A stretch of 64,000 nt of DNA from NCBI GenBank assembly GCA_024691125.1, contig JAILNV010000016.1, positions 97,966 to 161,965 on the forward strand. Reading direction: 5' to 3'. Both the position numbers and the translations under genes were made by a program. The notes under the pieces are model-generated. The model was given only the letters and a program-made list of their open reading frames with translations, was not told the DNA's origin and did not search any database. Each line of letters opens with the position of its first letter. Position 1 is the stretch's first letter. The stretch is from Lachnospiraceae bacterium. GTDB taxonomy: Bacteria > Bacillota > Clostridia > Lachnospirales > Lachnospiraceae. Positions 53,766-63,865 of this stretch are shown one piece after another.

Positions 53766-55367
53766 CTAACGATCCCACTTATCACACAGTGAATTGATCT
53801 GGTCGGCGAACTTGGCAAGATCCTTATTCGCACCACCCTCGTTATGCTGAATGACGGTAAGCAGCCTCTGTCCCGCCGCAAGCAGCCGCTCGAATACAGA
53901 GGATATCTGGCGCTTCTTCTTTGCCACTATCCTGATTCCATCCGCAGCATTTACCAGCGCATCCTTGGCAAGATCGTAACATGCTCCCGAATAAGGCGCA
54001 TATGTATCATAAGAGTATTCCTTCCTGAGATAATCTGCGAATTCATCACATACCTGATCCTGCCCATGTACTATAAATACCTTCTGCGGATCGTTCTTAA
54101 ATCCCCGCATCCATGCGGTCAGTCCTGCCTTATCGGCATGTCCCGACAGACCTTTAAGCTGTATTATCTCAGCCCTTACCTCCACAGCCTCACCGAACAG
54201 CTTGACCTCTTTGATGCCGTCCACAATACTTCGTCCCAGTGTACCAACAGCCTGATATCCGACGAACAGTATTGAACATTCCGGGCGCCACAGATTATGC
54301 TTAAGATGATGTCTTACCCTGCCCGCTTCGCACATGCCCGATGCAGACAGTATGACCTTGGGTCTGTCATCGAAATTGATAGCCTTACTTTCTTCACTGG
54401 TTATAGACAGGTACAGCCCATGGAATGTTATAGGGTTGATCCCTCTGTTCACCAGCTCCATGGCCTCTTCGTCGAAGCATTCGTACAGGTTCTTGTTAAA
54501 TATGCCCGTAGCCTCAACTGCCAGCGGGCTGTCCATATAGACGATGAAGTCCTCGTGTCCCTGTACCAGGCCCTCCTCCTTTATCTGACGCAGGAAATAC
54601 AGCATTTCCTGTGTACGCCCTACCGCAAAGGACGGGATGACTACATTACCGCCTCTGTCGAAGGTCTTCTTAAGGATCGCCGCAAGCTCCGCAACATAAT
54701 CCGGACGGCTTCTGTCATGCAGCCTGTCACCGTAGGTGGACTCTATAACCACATAATCTGCCTCATCCACCGTGGCAGGATCCTTGATAAGGGGCTGATT
54801 GATATTTCCGACATCTCCCGAGAATACGATCTTCTTGCTTACATCCCCTTCCTTAAGCCATATCTCTATTGCTGCCGAACCAAGCAGGTGGCCTACGTCC
54901 GTAAACCGTATGCTGATGTCCTCACATACCTTTACCGTCGAACCATATTTGCAGGGAACCAGACACTTGATGGCTCCGTCCGCGTCCTGCATGTTATAAA
55001 GCGGAACATATTCCTGAACATCTTTGCTTCTCTTGGCCTTTCTGTTGTGCCACTCTGCCTCAAACATCTGGATATGGGCACTGTCGCGAAGCATTATGTT
55101 GCACAGATCGCATGTAGCCTCAGTTGCGAATATCTGCCCCCTGAACCCTTTGGAATACAACAGTGGAAGAAGCCCCGAATGATCTATATGCGCATGCGTA
55201 AGAAACACATAATCGATCATGGCGGCATCTACCGGTAACGGTATATTCTCATAGGTATCAATACCCTGTTCCATACCGTAATCAACCAGCATGTATTTTC
55301 CCGAGCTTTCAATGAAATGACAGCTGCCGGTAACCTCGTGTGCAGCTCCGACAAAAGTAAGCTTCAT
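53766..55367 (-). CDS. Beta-CASP metallo-beta-lactamase-fold RNA hydrolase-like protein
   Basis: A 533-residue protein related to CPSF73/YSH1-type nucleases. It has FLTHAHIDHSG near residue 54 (HxHxDH zinc site), GHLLGSAAIEIW, the FSGDVGN motif, the beta-CASP domain with PSFAVGRTQEMLYFLRQI and ILSASGMCEAGRVRHHL, and the late LSGHADKAGL histidine site. A C-terminal helical extension of about 80 residues (from about 450) is extra. It probably cuts RNA; substrate unknown. ATG at 55367 has GGGAGGGGG upstream. Confidence 0.9.
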   Translation of the reverse strand: MKLTFVGAAHEVTGSCHFIESSGKYMLVDYGMEQGIDTYENIPLPVDAAMIDYVFLTHAHIDHSGLLPLLYSKGFRGQIFATEATCDLCNIMLRDSAHIQMFEAEWHNRKAKRSKDVQEYVPLYNMQDADGAIKCLVPCKYGSTVKVCEDISIRFTDVGHLLGSAAIEIWLKEGDVSKKIVFSGDVGNINQPLIKDPATVDEADYVVIESTYGDRLHDRSRPDYVAELAAILKKTFDRGGNVVIPSFAVGRTQEMLYFLRQIKEEGLVQGHEDFIVYMDSPLAVEATGIFNKNLYECFDEEAMELVNRGINPITFHGLYLSITSEESKAINFDDRPKVILSASGMCEAGRVRHHLKHNLWRPECSILFVGYQAVGTLGRSIVDGIKEVKLFGEAVEVRAEIIQLKGLSGHADKAGLTAWMRGFKNDPQKVFIVHGQDQVCDEFADYLRKEYSYDTYAPYSGACYDLAKDALVNAADGIRIVAKKKRQISSVFERLLAAGQRLLTVIQHNEGGANKDLAKFADQINSLCDKWDR

Positions 55368-55437
55368 ACTGCATCCCCCTCCCATTTATGAATCTTCTTT
55401 ACGTGTCCGGTTCCTTCTCATTCATATCTATCTTTAA

Positions 55438-56841
55438 CTATGTATCAAGATCATTACCTTCTATATTCCTGATATATTTAATTATCTCACGCCTGTGCCT
55501 GATTATTATCAGGCTTATAAATACCACTATAAAGACCACAAGAGCAATGATTTCAATGTACAGAGCCCTTTTTCTGGCTGCCGGATCTACAGTCTCTTCC
55601 TTTTCATCTCCACCCATAAAGAAGAAGAAATCTCCGACCTTCTCTCTTTCCTTTTTCTGTTCTGCTTCTATCCGTGCAGCCTCAGCTCTTCTTTCAGCTG
55701 CCAGCTTCTTCTCTTCGGCCTTCTTCCTGGCTTCCTCTGCCGCCTGTTCGAGAAGCTCGGTCCTTTCTTCGAGAAGCGTGGCGAAATCAATCTCCTGAGT
55801 GGCACTGTCGGTGTACAGTTCATAATTATTATATACTCTTGCAGTTATGGGACCTCTGTATCCCGTCGGAACGCTGTATGTCCCGGTAACCTTCGTACAT
55901 CCCTCGTCCCAAAGTATAAGATCCGCATAATCCGAAGGATCCACATCCTCATCCTCGGGATCTCCCAGCGCTATCCCGTAATACATAAGCTTACTCTCGT
56001 ATTCCCTTGCGGTTATTTCATATGTAACCTCGCTGGTCTCAATATTGCATTCTATGATATTCATGGATACGCTTGCAGGCGGTGTTGTATCCGGCTCTAC
56101 CCTGCCGTCGGGCATATCTGTTACAACAGTCGGTATGACATCATCCCATACATGATCCTTACTGAGTCCGTAATACTCGGCAATTCCTCTCGCATCCAGC
56201 CTTCCCAGACGCTCCCAATCCTCGGGCATGCCGAGCCTCTCATAATCAATATGATTATCAAGGTATCCATGCTCTATTATGATAACCGGCAGACCCACTT
56301 CGAACCCGTGTCTTATTATCCCGTAGTAATCTTCTCCCGTCCTGCCTATCCTGGTCTTAATGCCCTTGGAAGCCTGTCCGTCATTCACCCACTGCTCCAT
56401 TATGCAGCTTGCCAGCGCATGCCCCGTCGTATAACAGCTTCCGAAGGCGGATGTAAATATTTCCGAACCGTAGAACAGATGTGATTCCGATGCATTATAA
56501 TGACAGCTTATAAGCACATCCGCACCCACTCCGTAAGCGAAATCAACCCTTTCCTCAAGCGAAAGCACTACATCGCTGTCACGTGTCAGATACACCTCTA
56601 CATTATTATACTGCTCAAGCTCTTCCTTCATTGCCAGAGCTGTGGTCAGATTAATATCCTTCTCACAGAGCTCATCCTTATATATGGCTCCGTATGCGGA
56701 TGCATCATCACTGTAACCACCGTGCCCCGGATCAATGACCACGGTAACCTTCTCCTTAGCCATAACCGGACATACCATTAGAATATATACAATTATTATT
56801 GTTGATAATCTGAAGAAATCTCTCATCGTCCCGAAACACAT
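55438..56841 (-). CDS. Membrane-anchored N-acetylmuramoyl-L-alanine amidase
   Basis: Cuts the amide bond between muramic acid and the peptide in peptidoglycan. The 467-residue protein has an N-terminal signal or membrane segment (LSTIIIVYILMVCPVMAK) and an Amidase_3 domain (about 30-230) with zinc ligands in VVIDPGHGGYSDD, EKDINL and SCHYNASES, and the catalytic glutamate in VIIIEHGYLDN. A beta-rich part (about 265-360), a Glu/Ala/Lys helix (EERTELLEQAAEEARKKAEEKK...), one C-terminal membrane helix (IEIIALVVFIVVFISLIII) and a basic tail follow. Two-ended anchoring is unusual for a cell-wall amidase. The exact start (56841 or 56826) is uncertain. Confidence 0.9.
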   Translation of the reverse strand: MCFGTMRDFFRLSTIIIVYILMVCPVMAKEKVTVVIDPGHGGYSDDASAYGAIYKDELCEKDINLTTALAMKEELEQYNNVEVYLTRDSDVVLSLEERVDFAYGVGADVLISCHYNASESHLFYGSEIFTSAFGSCYTTGHALASCIMEQWVNDGQASKGIKTRIGRTGEDYYGIIRHGFEVGLPVIIIEHGYLDNHIDYERLGMPEDWERLGRLDARGIAEYYGLSKDHVWDDVIPTVVTDMPDGRVEPDTTPPASVSMNIIECNIETSEVTYEITAREYESKLMYYGIALGDPEDEDVDPSDYADLILWDEGCTKVTGTYSVPTGYRGPITARVYNNYELYTDSATQEIDFATLLEERTELLEQAAEEARKKAEEKKLAAERRAEAARIEAEQKKEREKVGDFFFFMGGDEKEETVDPAARKRALYIEIIALVVFIVVFISLIIIRHRREIIKYIRNIEGNDLDT

Positions 56842-56885
56842 ACATAATTTTCTTTAACATAACCAATATATCACATTGAGAGACT

Positions 56886-59800
56886 TCACACAATGGGGAT
56901 CGGGAGACAGGACCGGGGGACGGTTCTCCGGTCCCCATAGCTCTTGGCAAGTCCGTTAACCTTTGCACCGGACATCTTAAGACCTGCTATCTTGAATGTA
57001 AGCCTCTTCTCTCCTGCGAAGCAGAAGCCTGTTGCACTCTTCGTCTCCACGAGACCTCTCAGGATAAGCGTTGCCGTACCTGCCTCTCTGGCATCAACGA
57101 ACTCTGCCTCATAATCTATCCCTTCCGTAAGTTCCTTATTCCTGTAATTAACCGCAAAGCCTAACCATGCCGTACCCTTCTTATTCTTAAGAGTTTCCAA
57201 AGTGAATTCGTTACCGGTATACGTCTGCTCAGGTATTGACGTTGCCTTTACGTCCTTCATCATCACAACAGGAACATTCTCATTTGCCTTTCCCGCTATG
57301 GTGAGAGTGATCTCCCTGCTTCCCGTAAAGTTGCCTATACCAACGACTGTCAGATCATACACTTTTGTTGTGTCCGGATCTCCTACAAACGCTTTCTTAT
57401 CTTCCTTGGCTTCAACATATTCCTTAACCGTAAAATCAGTTCCCGCTCTGAGCTTCTTACCATTCCATGTAACTACAGGTGCGGGTGTCTGCTTCCTTCC
57501 GTTATAGGCAGTCGTAATATCGGACACACTGAATTCTCCGGTATCGATATCCTGTGCGTTTATACTAAAGCATACGATCCTTGTCTTATCATAATTTCCT
57601 TTCATTTTTATACTGATGGAAGGGCCCTTCTTTTTAGATTCCTCAGTCGGCTCTTTAGGATCAGTCTCAGTATATTCTACCTTAAACGCCTTCTTATTAT
57701 TCTTATAAGAAACCGTATAATCCAGCTTCTCAGTAAGACGCTTATTGCCGTCATACAGCCTGAAATCCTGAGTAAGTGCCTTGCCTGTATAATCAAGATC
57801 CTTAACTCCTGCTATCCATATGCCTTCGGGAACGCCGTCCTCAGGTAGATCTTCATCAAGTACTTCACCCTGATCTTTTATCTGAAGGCTTATGCTTTCT
57901 GACGCAGGTGCCTTATTGGTGGCAGCTGTGCGCACCTCATAGGTACCGGCCATAAAGCCTGTAAGCTTTTCTGCATACACAGCATTCCAATCACTCCATC
58001 CATTTGTTTCGTCCGGTTCAGGATTGTACCTGTATTCCATTCCTTCGGAAAGTCCTTAAATACTTCCGTTATTGCCTGATTCTTTTGCATTTTCCGTCCT
58101 GACATTATCTTTTACAGGCGGATCCTGACGTGAAGCTGCCATGAAGTCCAGCGCATCTGACGATACAGTGTTGTCTCCTGACTTTATCGTCTTTCTTATC
58201 TGATACTCTGCGCCGGGCACAAGGTCTATCGGTGAATTCGTTGAATCCATCCAATCTTTCCAGCTGTCTCCTGTCTTCTTTCTGATCTCATAACCCTTTG
58301 AGAATACTATCTTTTCATTCTTATAATCAACCGAGTATTCCGATCTGCTCTCCGGATGCTCAGGGTCTAACGGTGCAGGCTTAACCGGTCGTATCTTAAC
58401 TGTTTCGGAACCGGTCACGTCCTTATAGTTATCATTCACTGCCTTGTAATATACCGTATAGATTCCGGGTCCTGTGAAAGTCGGATTATTCTGAGTATAC
58501 GTTCCTCCTTCGGTCGTACTATAGGTAACCGTGGCTTCGGCAGGTACGCTCACCGTCACTGTTATGCCGTGACCTGCACCGTCGTATTCTCCTTTGTAAC
58601 CCGTTACGGTTACCGTCATATCCACCTTTGTTATTGTGTATGAAACTGTAGTCACAGACGACAGTCTGTAATTGGTATTATCAACAGATTCAGCCGTGGC
58701 TGTATATGTTCCCGCATTTGTCTGCGCACCCGTTACGGTAACATTACATGTATCTGCGCTGATCAGACCTGTTGCTGTTGCTGCAGGCTTCTGCGACACA
58801 CCGTTGTAGGACAGCGTGGTATTGCTCCATAAAAGAACTATCTCCTTGGGTTCTATGTATACGGTAATATTTTCAGGATCGATGCCCGTATAATCCGGAT
58901 TTCCTTCCACCTTGTAATATACAAGATACTCTCCTGCATCGGTTGCCTTGGGTATTTCTTCCTTGTAGTCACCTGCGGAAGGAGCGCTTCCGCCGCTGCT
59001 CAGCGCATACTTAAGTGTACCGCCCGAAACAGTTCCTGCCGTTACCGACAGGATTGCTCTCACCTGCACTGCTGTCCATTATCGCAAGAATACCGTTGTT
59101 TATGATTACGCTGCCGTCTTCTGTTGCATCTGTTAACCCACGGTCGATGGTATGGCCGTTAAGATCAAGGACCACAGTCTTGTCCGCCGGAACCGTAAGT
59201 GCCGTATCTTCACCTGATGCCGAAATATTTTCCGACAACGTGATCACGCCGCCGTTACCCATAGCACTGTTAAGTGATGACCATCCGGTAATATCTCCGA
59301 CCGGCGGGTTCATTACGATCTCCGCATTCTTACTCTCAAGCTCTGTGATCTTCCCATCCTGCACGGATACTGAAAGCTCCTCTGTTTCCATGCCTGTGTA
59401 AGCCGGAAGCGGAACAACGAGATTATAGATGTAATTTCCCTCACCTTCGTCAGTTTTTTCTGCAGAAGTAATCTCGTCAAACGATACGTCAAACGTATAT
59501 GCTCCACCCATGAAGGATGCTCTGAATTCGTTCTCCTCATCCCCCCTGCTGTAGCTTATAACACCGGTCTTCACACCATAACCTGTCCAGACCTCATTCC
59601 CGAGAGCATCATAAAGCTCCTTCAGTATCCGGAGCTTAGCCTTATCCCCTGATTCCTCTACAGCATCATGTATTGTAATGCTTGTGTTATCAGTCAGCGT
59701 ACCCGAGATTGTCACTTCTGTTTCACTTGTTCTTACTACATCAATACCATTCTTTCTATAGTCTTCGAATGGGTCAAAGGAAAAGCCATCATCTGCAGTA

Positions 59801-60770
59801 AATGTGATTGTTTCAATAGGATCCGTTCCGCTTTTTATCTGCTCCAATGCACCTGTATGCGTAGTGTAAGCTGCACCGTTAACTACCAGACTGTAAACGG
59901 GAGAAGTATCATTAGCCTCGTATACGAATTTTATATCGTTAGGGTTAGAATAATCCAGATATCCTGCGCCATACTGTTCTGTAGTCAGCCCGGATGAAGA
60001 AGGCGTTATCGTTATGCCACTGCATCCGGCTATGATAAAATCAGATGGCGGCGTATTAACACTATATACGCCTAAATCACTTTTTTTACTCTGATCACTA
60101 TCACAATAATTATTTAAAAAACCACAATTTATAATATAAGCACAACCAGACCGCATATTGTTTAATCCTATTGCTCCACCATATTTTTCATCATTATATG
60201 TGGTATAGTTGCTCTCAAAAGTACAGCCTGTCAGATAAAGATACCCACCGTAATTATTGATAGCACCTCCCAATTCACCTGTATAATTTCCGGAAAAACA
60301 GTATTAGCTGCATATAACTTACCTGAGTTTTCTATTGCTCCCCCACCTGCCCCTGAGAATGGGGAGCTGTTATTTGCAAAAACGCAGTTATCCAAAACCA
60401 GTGTACCATTATTCACAATTGCTCCACCACCACGGGTCGAAAACCCTGACAAAGTAATATCCTTAAGCGTGAGCGTACCGCTTACAGAAAATGCCCTGTT
60501 ACTGCCGCCACCTGTTAGTTTCTTATCGTTACCGTCTATAATGATTTCCTTACCGGAAACAATTTTTATCTCACTTGTTACCGTTATATCGTTAGCAAGC
60601 CTGATCTTACCTCCGTTGGCTACAGCCGTACTGAGTTCATCAAACGTCGAAACGGTAACATACTCATCCGTTGTTTCCGCCTTAACATTGAAGGTCATTC
60701 CCGGCATCATCCCCACTACCAGTGCAATGCACATAAGGACACATAGCCTTTGCTTTAACTTCATCTTCAT
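56886..60770 (-). pseudogene. Broken gene for a large secreted repeat protein
   Basis: One ancestral reading frame of about 1290 codons is split into four pieces. ATG at 60770 has AAGGAGG nine bases upstream and encodes a signal peptide (LKQRLCVLMCIALVVGMMPG...VKA). The first piece has beta-helix repeats (LASNDITVTS-like, GAIVNNGTLVLDNCVF). It ends at a frameshift in a five-A tract at 60294-60298 (plus strand); one more base restores SGNYTGELGGAINNYGG. A second shift lies near 59051-59052, and removing one base gives ESNLSVTAGTVSGGTLKYAL. An in-frame TAA at 58056-58058 interrupts NNGSI-GLSEGMEYRYN. MBG-like domains fill the rest. The end falls inside a palindromic repeat, with no cell-wall anchor. 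Confidence 0.85.
56911..56936. repeat. GC-rich palindromic repeat, copy 1
   Basis: The core CCGGGGGACGGTTCTCCGG is identical over 21 bases (56912-56932) to 63245-63265. The minus strand can form GGGGAC/GTCCCC and GGACCGG/CCGGTCC stems. It supplies the last codons of the broken secreted-protein gene. Confidence 0.8.
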
Positions 60771-60979
60771 TGATCCTTTCCTCCTTCGCACTATTGTTCA
60801 CGGTTGTTATGGCTCTCTAAGCCACTTCCCTGTTTACTATTTATAGTGAATGAATTCAATTCGGCACTTACCATCCACCCGGACCCAAGCATACCGAACC
60901 CTGCTTCTTCCCACAGTCATTTTACACCATCAAACGTTCATAAACGTAACTGAAACATTTATTTGTGACAAATTTCCAC

Positions 60980-61017
60980 AAAAAATTAGAGTGACAGTGT
61001 TTATTTACTGTCACTCT
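60980..61017 (-). terminator. Terminator after the response regulator gene
   Basis: Minus strand AGAGTGACAGT, 8-base loop, ACTGTCACTCT, then AATTTTTTG. The 11-bp perfect stem (60988-60998 with 61007-61017) lies 80 bases after the stop. The rest of the 328-base space between the regulator and the secreted-protein gene shows no further gene and no confident promoter. Confidence 0.85.
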
Positions 61018-61098
61018 TGACATTTTTTCTTATTTCCCTTTAGTTTTTTGATCCGGCCGGACAATATTCTTCATACTTTTATTTCAATCCGCTGTACT

Positions 61099-61905
61099 TC
61101 ATTTCAATAAATTCGCGTTGGTAAGTTCCGCCCAGCTGTAATCCTTCATATATTCCCCATGGTAGGCATTCAGTGCATCCATGTCGCCTTCAAGCATTCT
61201 GTAATAGTCGCAGTCTGTCATCTCCTTACGTATGGCTAACTGCCTGTGTTCTCTTATGATCACATCCTCCATACCAATACTCCGAAGTGTTTTCCTTAAG
61301 TCACTTATCAGGTTCCGGATGCGTTGCTGCACTGCTCTCTTATCGACATCCTCCTCCCACAATGCCAGTGCTATCTGTCCTGTAGTACACGCGGCTCCTC
61401 TTCTGTCAACCAGATAAGCAAGTAACTCCTTGGTCTGGTTCCTCTCAAACATTACAGGCTTCCCATGGCAGTATATCTCGAAGTATCCGAAGCATTGTAT
61501 TTTAAGCCTGTTGTCATCCTCCTTCGCAACCGTGACCGGAAGCTCATGTCCCTCCGGACAGTATTTCAGCTCATCCCGTACATCATCTGCAGTAAGAGGC
61601 TTCAGCAGATATCCATGCGCCTTTATCTTAAATGCCCTGATCGCATACTGCTCATACGCAGTAACAAAGATAATACGTGTATTAGGCGAAACAGCCTTAA
61701 GCTTTACAGCGAATTCCAGCCCTGACAGTCCCGGCATCTCTATGTCGGTAAACACGACATCCGGTCTGCATCCCCGTTCAGCCTCATCAAGAGCATCACT
61801 GCAGCGTGTGAAGGATACGACCCCGGTATCGTTAACAGCCTCTTCCACCGTTCTTACCATATCTTTAAGTACCGCTTCTTCATCGTCTATTACAAATATT
61901 TTCAA
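61099..61905 (-). CDS. Response regulator with SARP-type output domain
   Basis: A 268-residue protein. The receiver domain (about 1-120) has the acidic pair D7/D8, phosphoacceptor D54 (VVFTDIEMPG) and the LLKP lysine near 103. The output part (about 140-268) has a winged helix (FERNQTKELLAYLVDRRGAACTTGQIALALWEEDVDKRAVQQRIRNLISDLRKTL) followed by a short BTAD-like helical end, as in SARP-type regulators. The start is taken as TTG at 61905, overlapping the kinase stop by four bases (TTGA) with GGAGA nine bases upstream; GTG at 61914 is possible. It pairs with the kinase. Confidence 0.85.
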   Translation of the reverse strand: MKIFVIDDEEAVLKDMVRTVEEAVNDTGVVSFTRCSDALDEAERGCRPDVVFTDIEMPGLSGLEFAVKLKAVSPNTRIIFVTAYEQYAIRAFKIKAHGYLLKPLTADDVRDELKYCPEGHELPVTVAKEDDNRLKIQCFGYFEIYCHGKPVMFERNQTKELLAYLVDRRGAACTTGQIALALWEEDVDKRAVQQRIRNLISDLRKTLRSIGMEDVIIREHRQLAIRKEMTDCDYYRMLEGDMDALNAYHGEYMKDYSWAELTNANLLK

Positions 61906-63206
61906 TTCAAACACTCTCCAATCACGCAAGGCAGCACGATCGTAACTGTCGTGCCCTTTCCGGGCTTCGAATCTATGATCAGTTTCCCTCCCGTTACCGC
62001 AGCAATACGATCACTGACATTTTTAATTCCTATATGCGTCTGCTTATCTTCCGGATATCTGTTTCCGTATATAAACCCGTTACCGTCATCCGTAACCTTT
62101 ATCTCTATGTTATCACCGCTTTGTCCCGTGCTTATAGTCACGGTACCCTGTCCGTTTCCGGATCTGCGTATTCCGTAAGTTATGGCATTTCCAACAATCG
62201 GCTGCAATGTAAGTGCAGGCATTTTAAAGCCTGTATACTCAAGGTCATACACCACGTTAAGCTCATCGCCAAATCGAAGCTTCTGCAATTCCACATATTC
62301 CTTAACGTGCCTAAGCTCATCTTCGAAGGGTATCAGTCCGTCTTTTGCCAGCGAATCCATGTTATAGCGAAGGTATGTCATGAAGCCCTCAAGTGCCTTC
62401 TCTGCTTTCGGTGGATCCTCATGACACAGATATTTGATCGTTGTAAGAGAATTGTACAAAAAATGGGGCTGTATCTGAGCTAACAGTATATCGATCTTAA
62501 GACGGGCGTTTTCCTCCAGCTGTCTGCCATACTTTTCCATCTGATCGTTTACTATATAGTAGTACATGAACAATGCCGAGATAACAGTGCTTATCACGAT
62601 TATATGCACTCCGAAGAACAGCCCCTGAAGGATCATGGCCAATGTCGGAATAGACACGAAGATCATGAATGCGCGCATTTGCTTCCGGGTAAACCTCTTC
62701 CTTTTGTGCCAGAGGATCTGTGAATTGATCATCATTATGATCACCGGCGGGATCATGAGCACTGGAAAGTACGCTCCTCTTATATACCTGTTATTGTCAT
62801 CAACATGGTATATCGTTCCCGAGAACTGTGTATATATAAGCATGATAAAATATACCACCCACAGTCCTGCCGACGTTATGAAAGGCGGCTTCTTCCACCA
62901 TATTTCCCTGCCGCTTTTGTAGAGCAGGAATCCCGTCAGCAACAGGGCCAGCATTGAGGAGATCATGGCCTGGGCAAACAGAAGGATCCTTGACAGCACT
63001 GCCCATCCTTTCCCTGCATAAATGCCGGTCAGTGATCTAAGCATTATACACATTACATAGAGAATGAGCATGCTGAAAAACAATATAAAGAACTCTCTCG
63101 TTCTTTTGTCTATGTATCGGTTTACGATTGTCTGCAGCAGTCCGAGCACCGTAAGAATACATCCTGCTGTAGAAAAGATAAGATTCCAATTACGGATAGT
63201 TTCCAT
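61902..63206 (-). CDS. LytS-like sensor histidine kinase
   Basis: A 434-residue membrane kinase with six to seven N-terminal helices (to about 220) and no extracellular domain. The phosphoacceptor is H248 in AQIQPHFLYNSL, the His_kinase (LytS/YehU) type, followed by a HATPase domain with VGNAITYGIRR, DDGNGF and THIGIKNVSDRIAAVTGG. GGAGG lies five bases before the ATG. The next gene is its response regulator, coupled by a four-base overlap. The target may be the neighbouring secreted-protein gene, now broken; that is inference. Confidence 0.92.
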   Translation of the reverse strand: METIRNWNLIFSTAGCILTVLGLLQTIVNRYIDKRTREFFILFFSMLILYVMCIMLRSLTGIYAGKGWAVLSRILLFAQAMISSMLALLLTGFLLYKSGREIWWKKPPFITSAGLWVVYFIMLIYTQFSGTIYHVDDNNRYIRGAYFPVLMIPPVIIMMINSQILWHKRKRFTRKQMRAFMIFVSIPTLAMILQGLFFGVHIIVISTVISALFMYYYIVNDQMEKYGRQLEENARLKIDILLAQIQPHFLYNSLTTIKYLCHEDPPKAEKALEGFMTYLRYNMDSLAKDGLIPFEDELRHVKEYVELQKLRFGDELNVVYDLEYTGFKMPALTLQPIVGNAITYGIRRSGNGQGTVTISTGQSGDNIEIKVTDDGNGFIYGNRYPEDKQTHIGIKNVSDRIAAVTGGKLIIDSKPGKGTTVTIVLPCVIGECLN

Positions 63207-63231
63207 TACATCCTCCAGAACTCAATCGATC

Positions 63232-63865
63232 CTAAAGCGGAGGAACCGGGGGACGGTTCTCCGGTTCACTGGAACCCGGGAAACCGGAGTCAGTTGTCCA
63301 TTTTGCAGCCTTAAGGCTGGCAATCTCTGCCAATGCGTCCCGGAGCTGCTCTGCCATTTCATCGATTTTTGCAATTGCCTCACCCAATTTGATCTTGGTT
63401 TTTCCGAGTTCTGCCTTTGTTTCTCCAAGCTCTGTCTTTGTTTCTCCAAGCTCTGTCTCTATTACATGGGTTTTCTCTTCAGCTTCCTTGGCACGCTTTA
63501 AAGCCGCATCCGCTCTTTCTTTCTCCTTCTTTGTTTCTTCTGCAAACAGCTCATTTATGGCTTCGCACATGGTTGATTCCTCCTTAGCTTCCTTTATCAG
63601 TTCTATACCCAAGAATCTTATAGAAGACACCTAAATTCAGGCTGTCTTCGGGGCTCTTGTATTCGACTATATTATATTTGTCGAATATGGCTCCCACTTC
63701 GTTTACGATCTTAACAGTTCGCATCTTCTTTATTATAAGTAGATCGATCCGTTGAGCCCTGTTTGCGATGAGATACTCGTCCTCATATTCAAGGTCATTC
63801 TCATTCGCCAGGAGTTCAAGCTTCATCGCATTAACGAAGCCTGAATGCCAGTCAATTTCCTTCAT
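63232..63865 (-). pseudogene. Remnant of a PD-(D/E)XK-like Lachnospiraceae protein
   Basis: The first reading frame (63584-63865, ATG with AAGGAGG) gives 93 residues: MKEIDWHSGFVNAMKLELL, then LIANRAQRIDLLIIKK and VEYKSPEDSLNLGVFYK, a D...ExK pattern like PD-(D/E)XK nucleases. It then fails after NLGVFYKI. A second frame, from about 63630 to 63232, continues with IELIKEAKEESTMCEAINELFAEE, the usual C-terminal region of this family, then a coiled coil with ELGETK heptads. So the middle is lost by an out-of-frame deletion near 63600-63625. The 3' end lies in a palindromic repeat. Confidence 0.75.
63244..63267. repeat. GC-rich palindromic repeat, copy 2
   Basis: Shares the 21-base core with 56912-56932. 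Here the arms are AACCGG/CCGGTT, differing from copy 1 (GACCGG/CCGGTC) by matched changes on both sides, which keep the stem paired. It encodes the last residues (ENRPPVPPL) of the remnant gene. Confidence 0.8.

Noticed and set aside
54297..55238. Long plus-strand open frame of 313 codons inside the beta-CASP hydrolase gene
   Set aside because: It lies antisense to a clearly conserved gene, its translation shows no family motif, and it reflects codon bias of the opposite strand. The same holds for 55495-56484 and 44175-45029.
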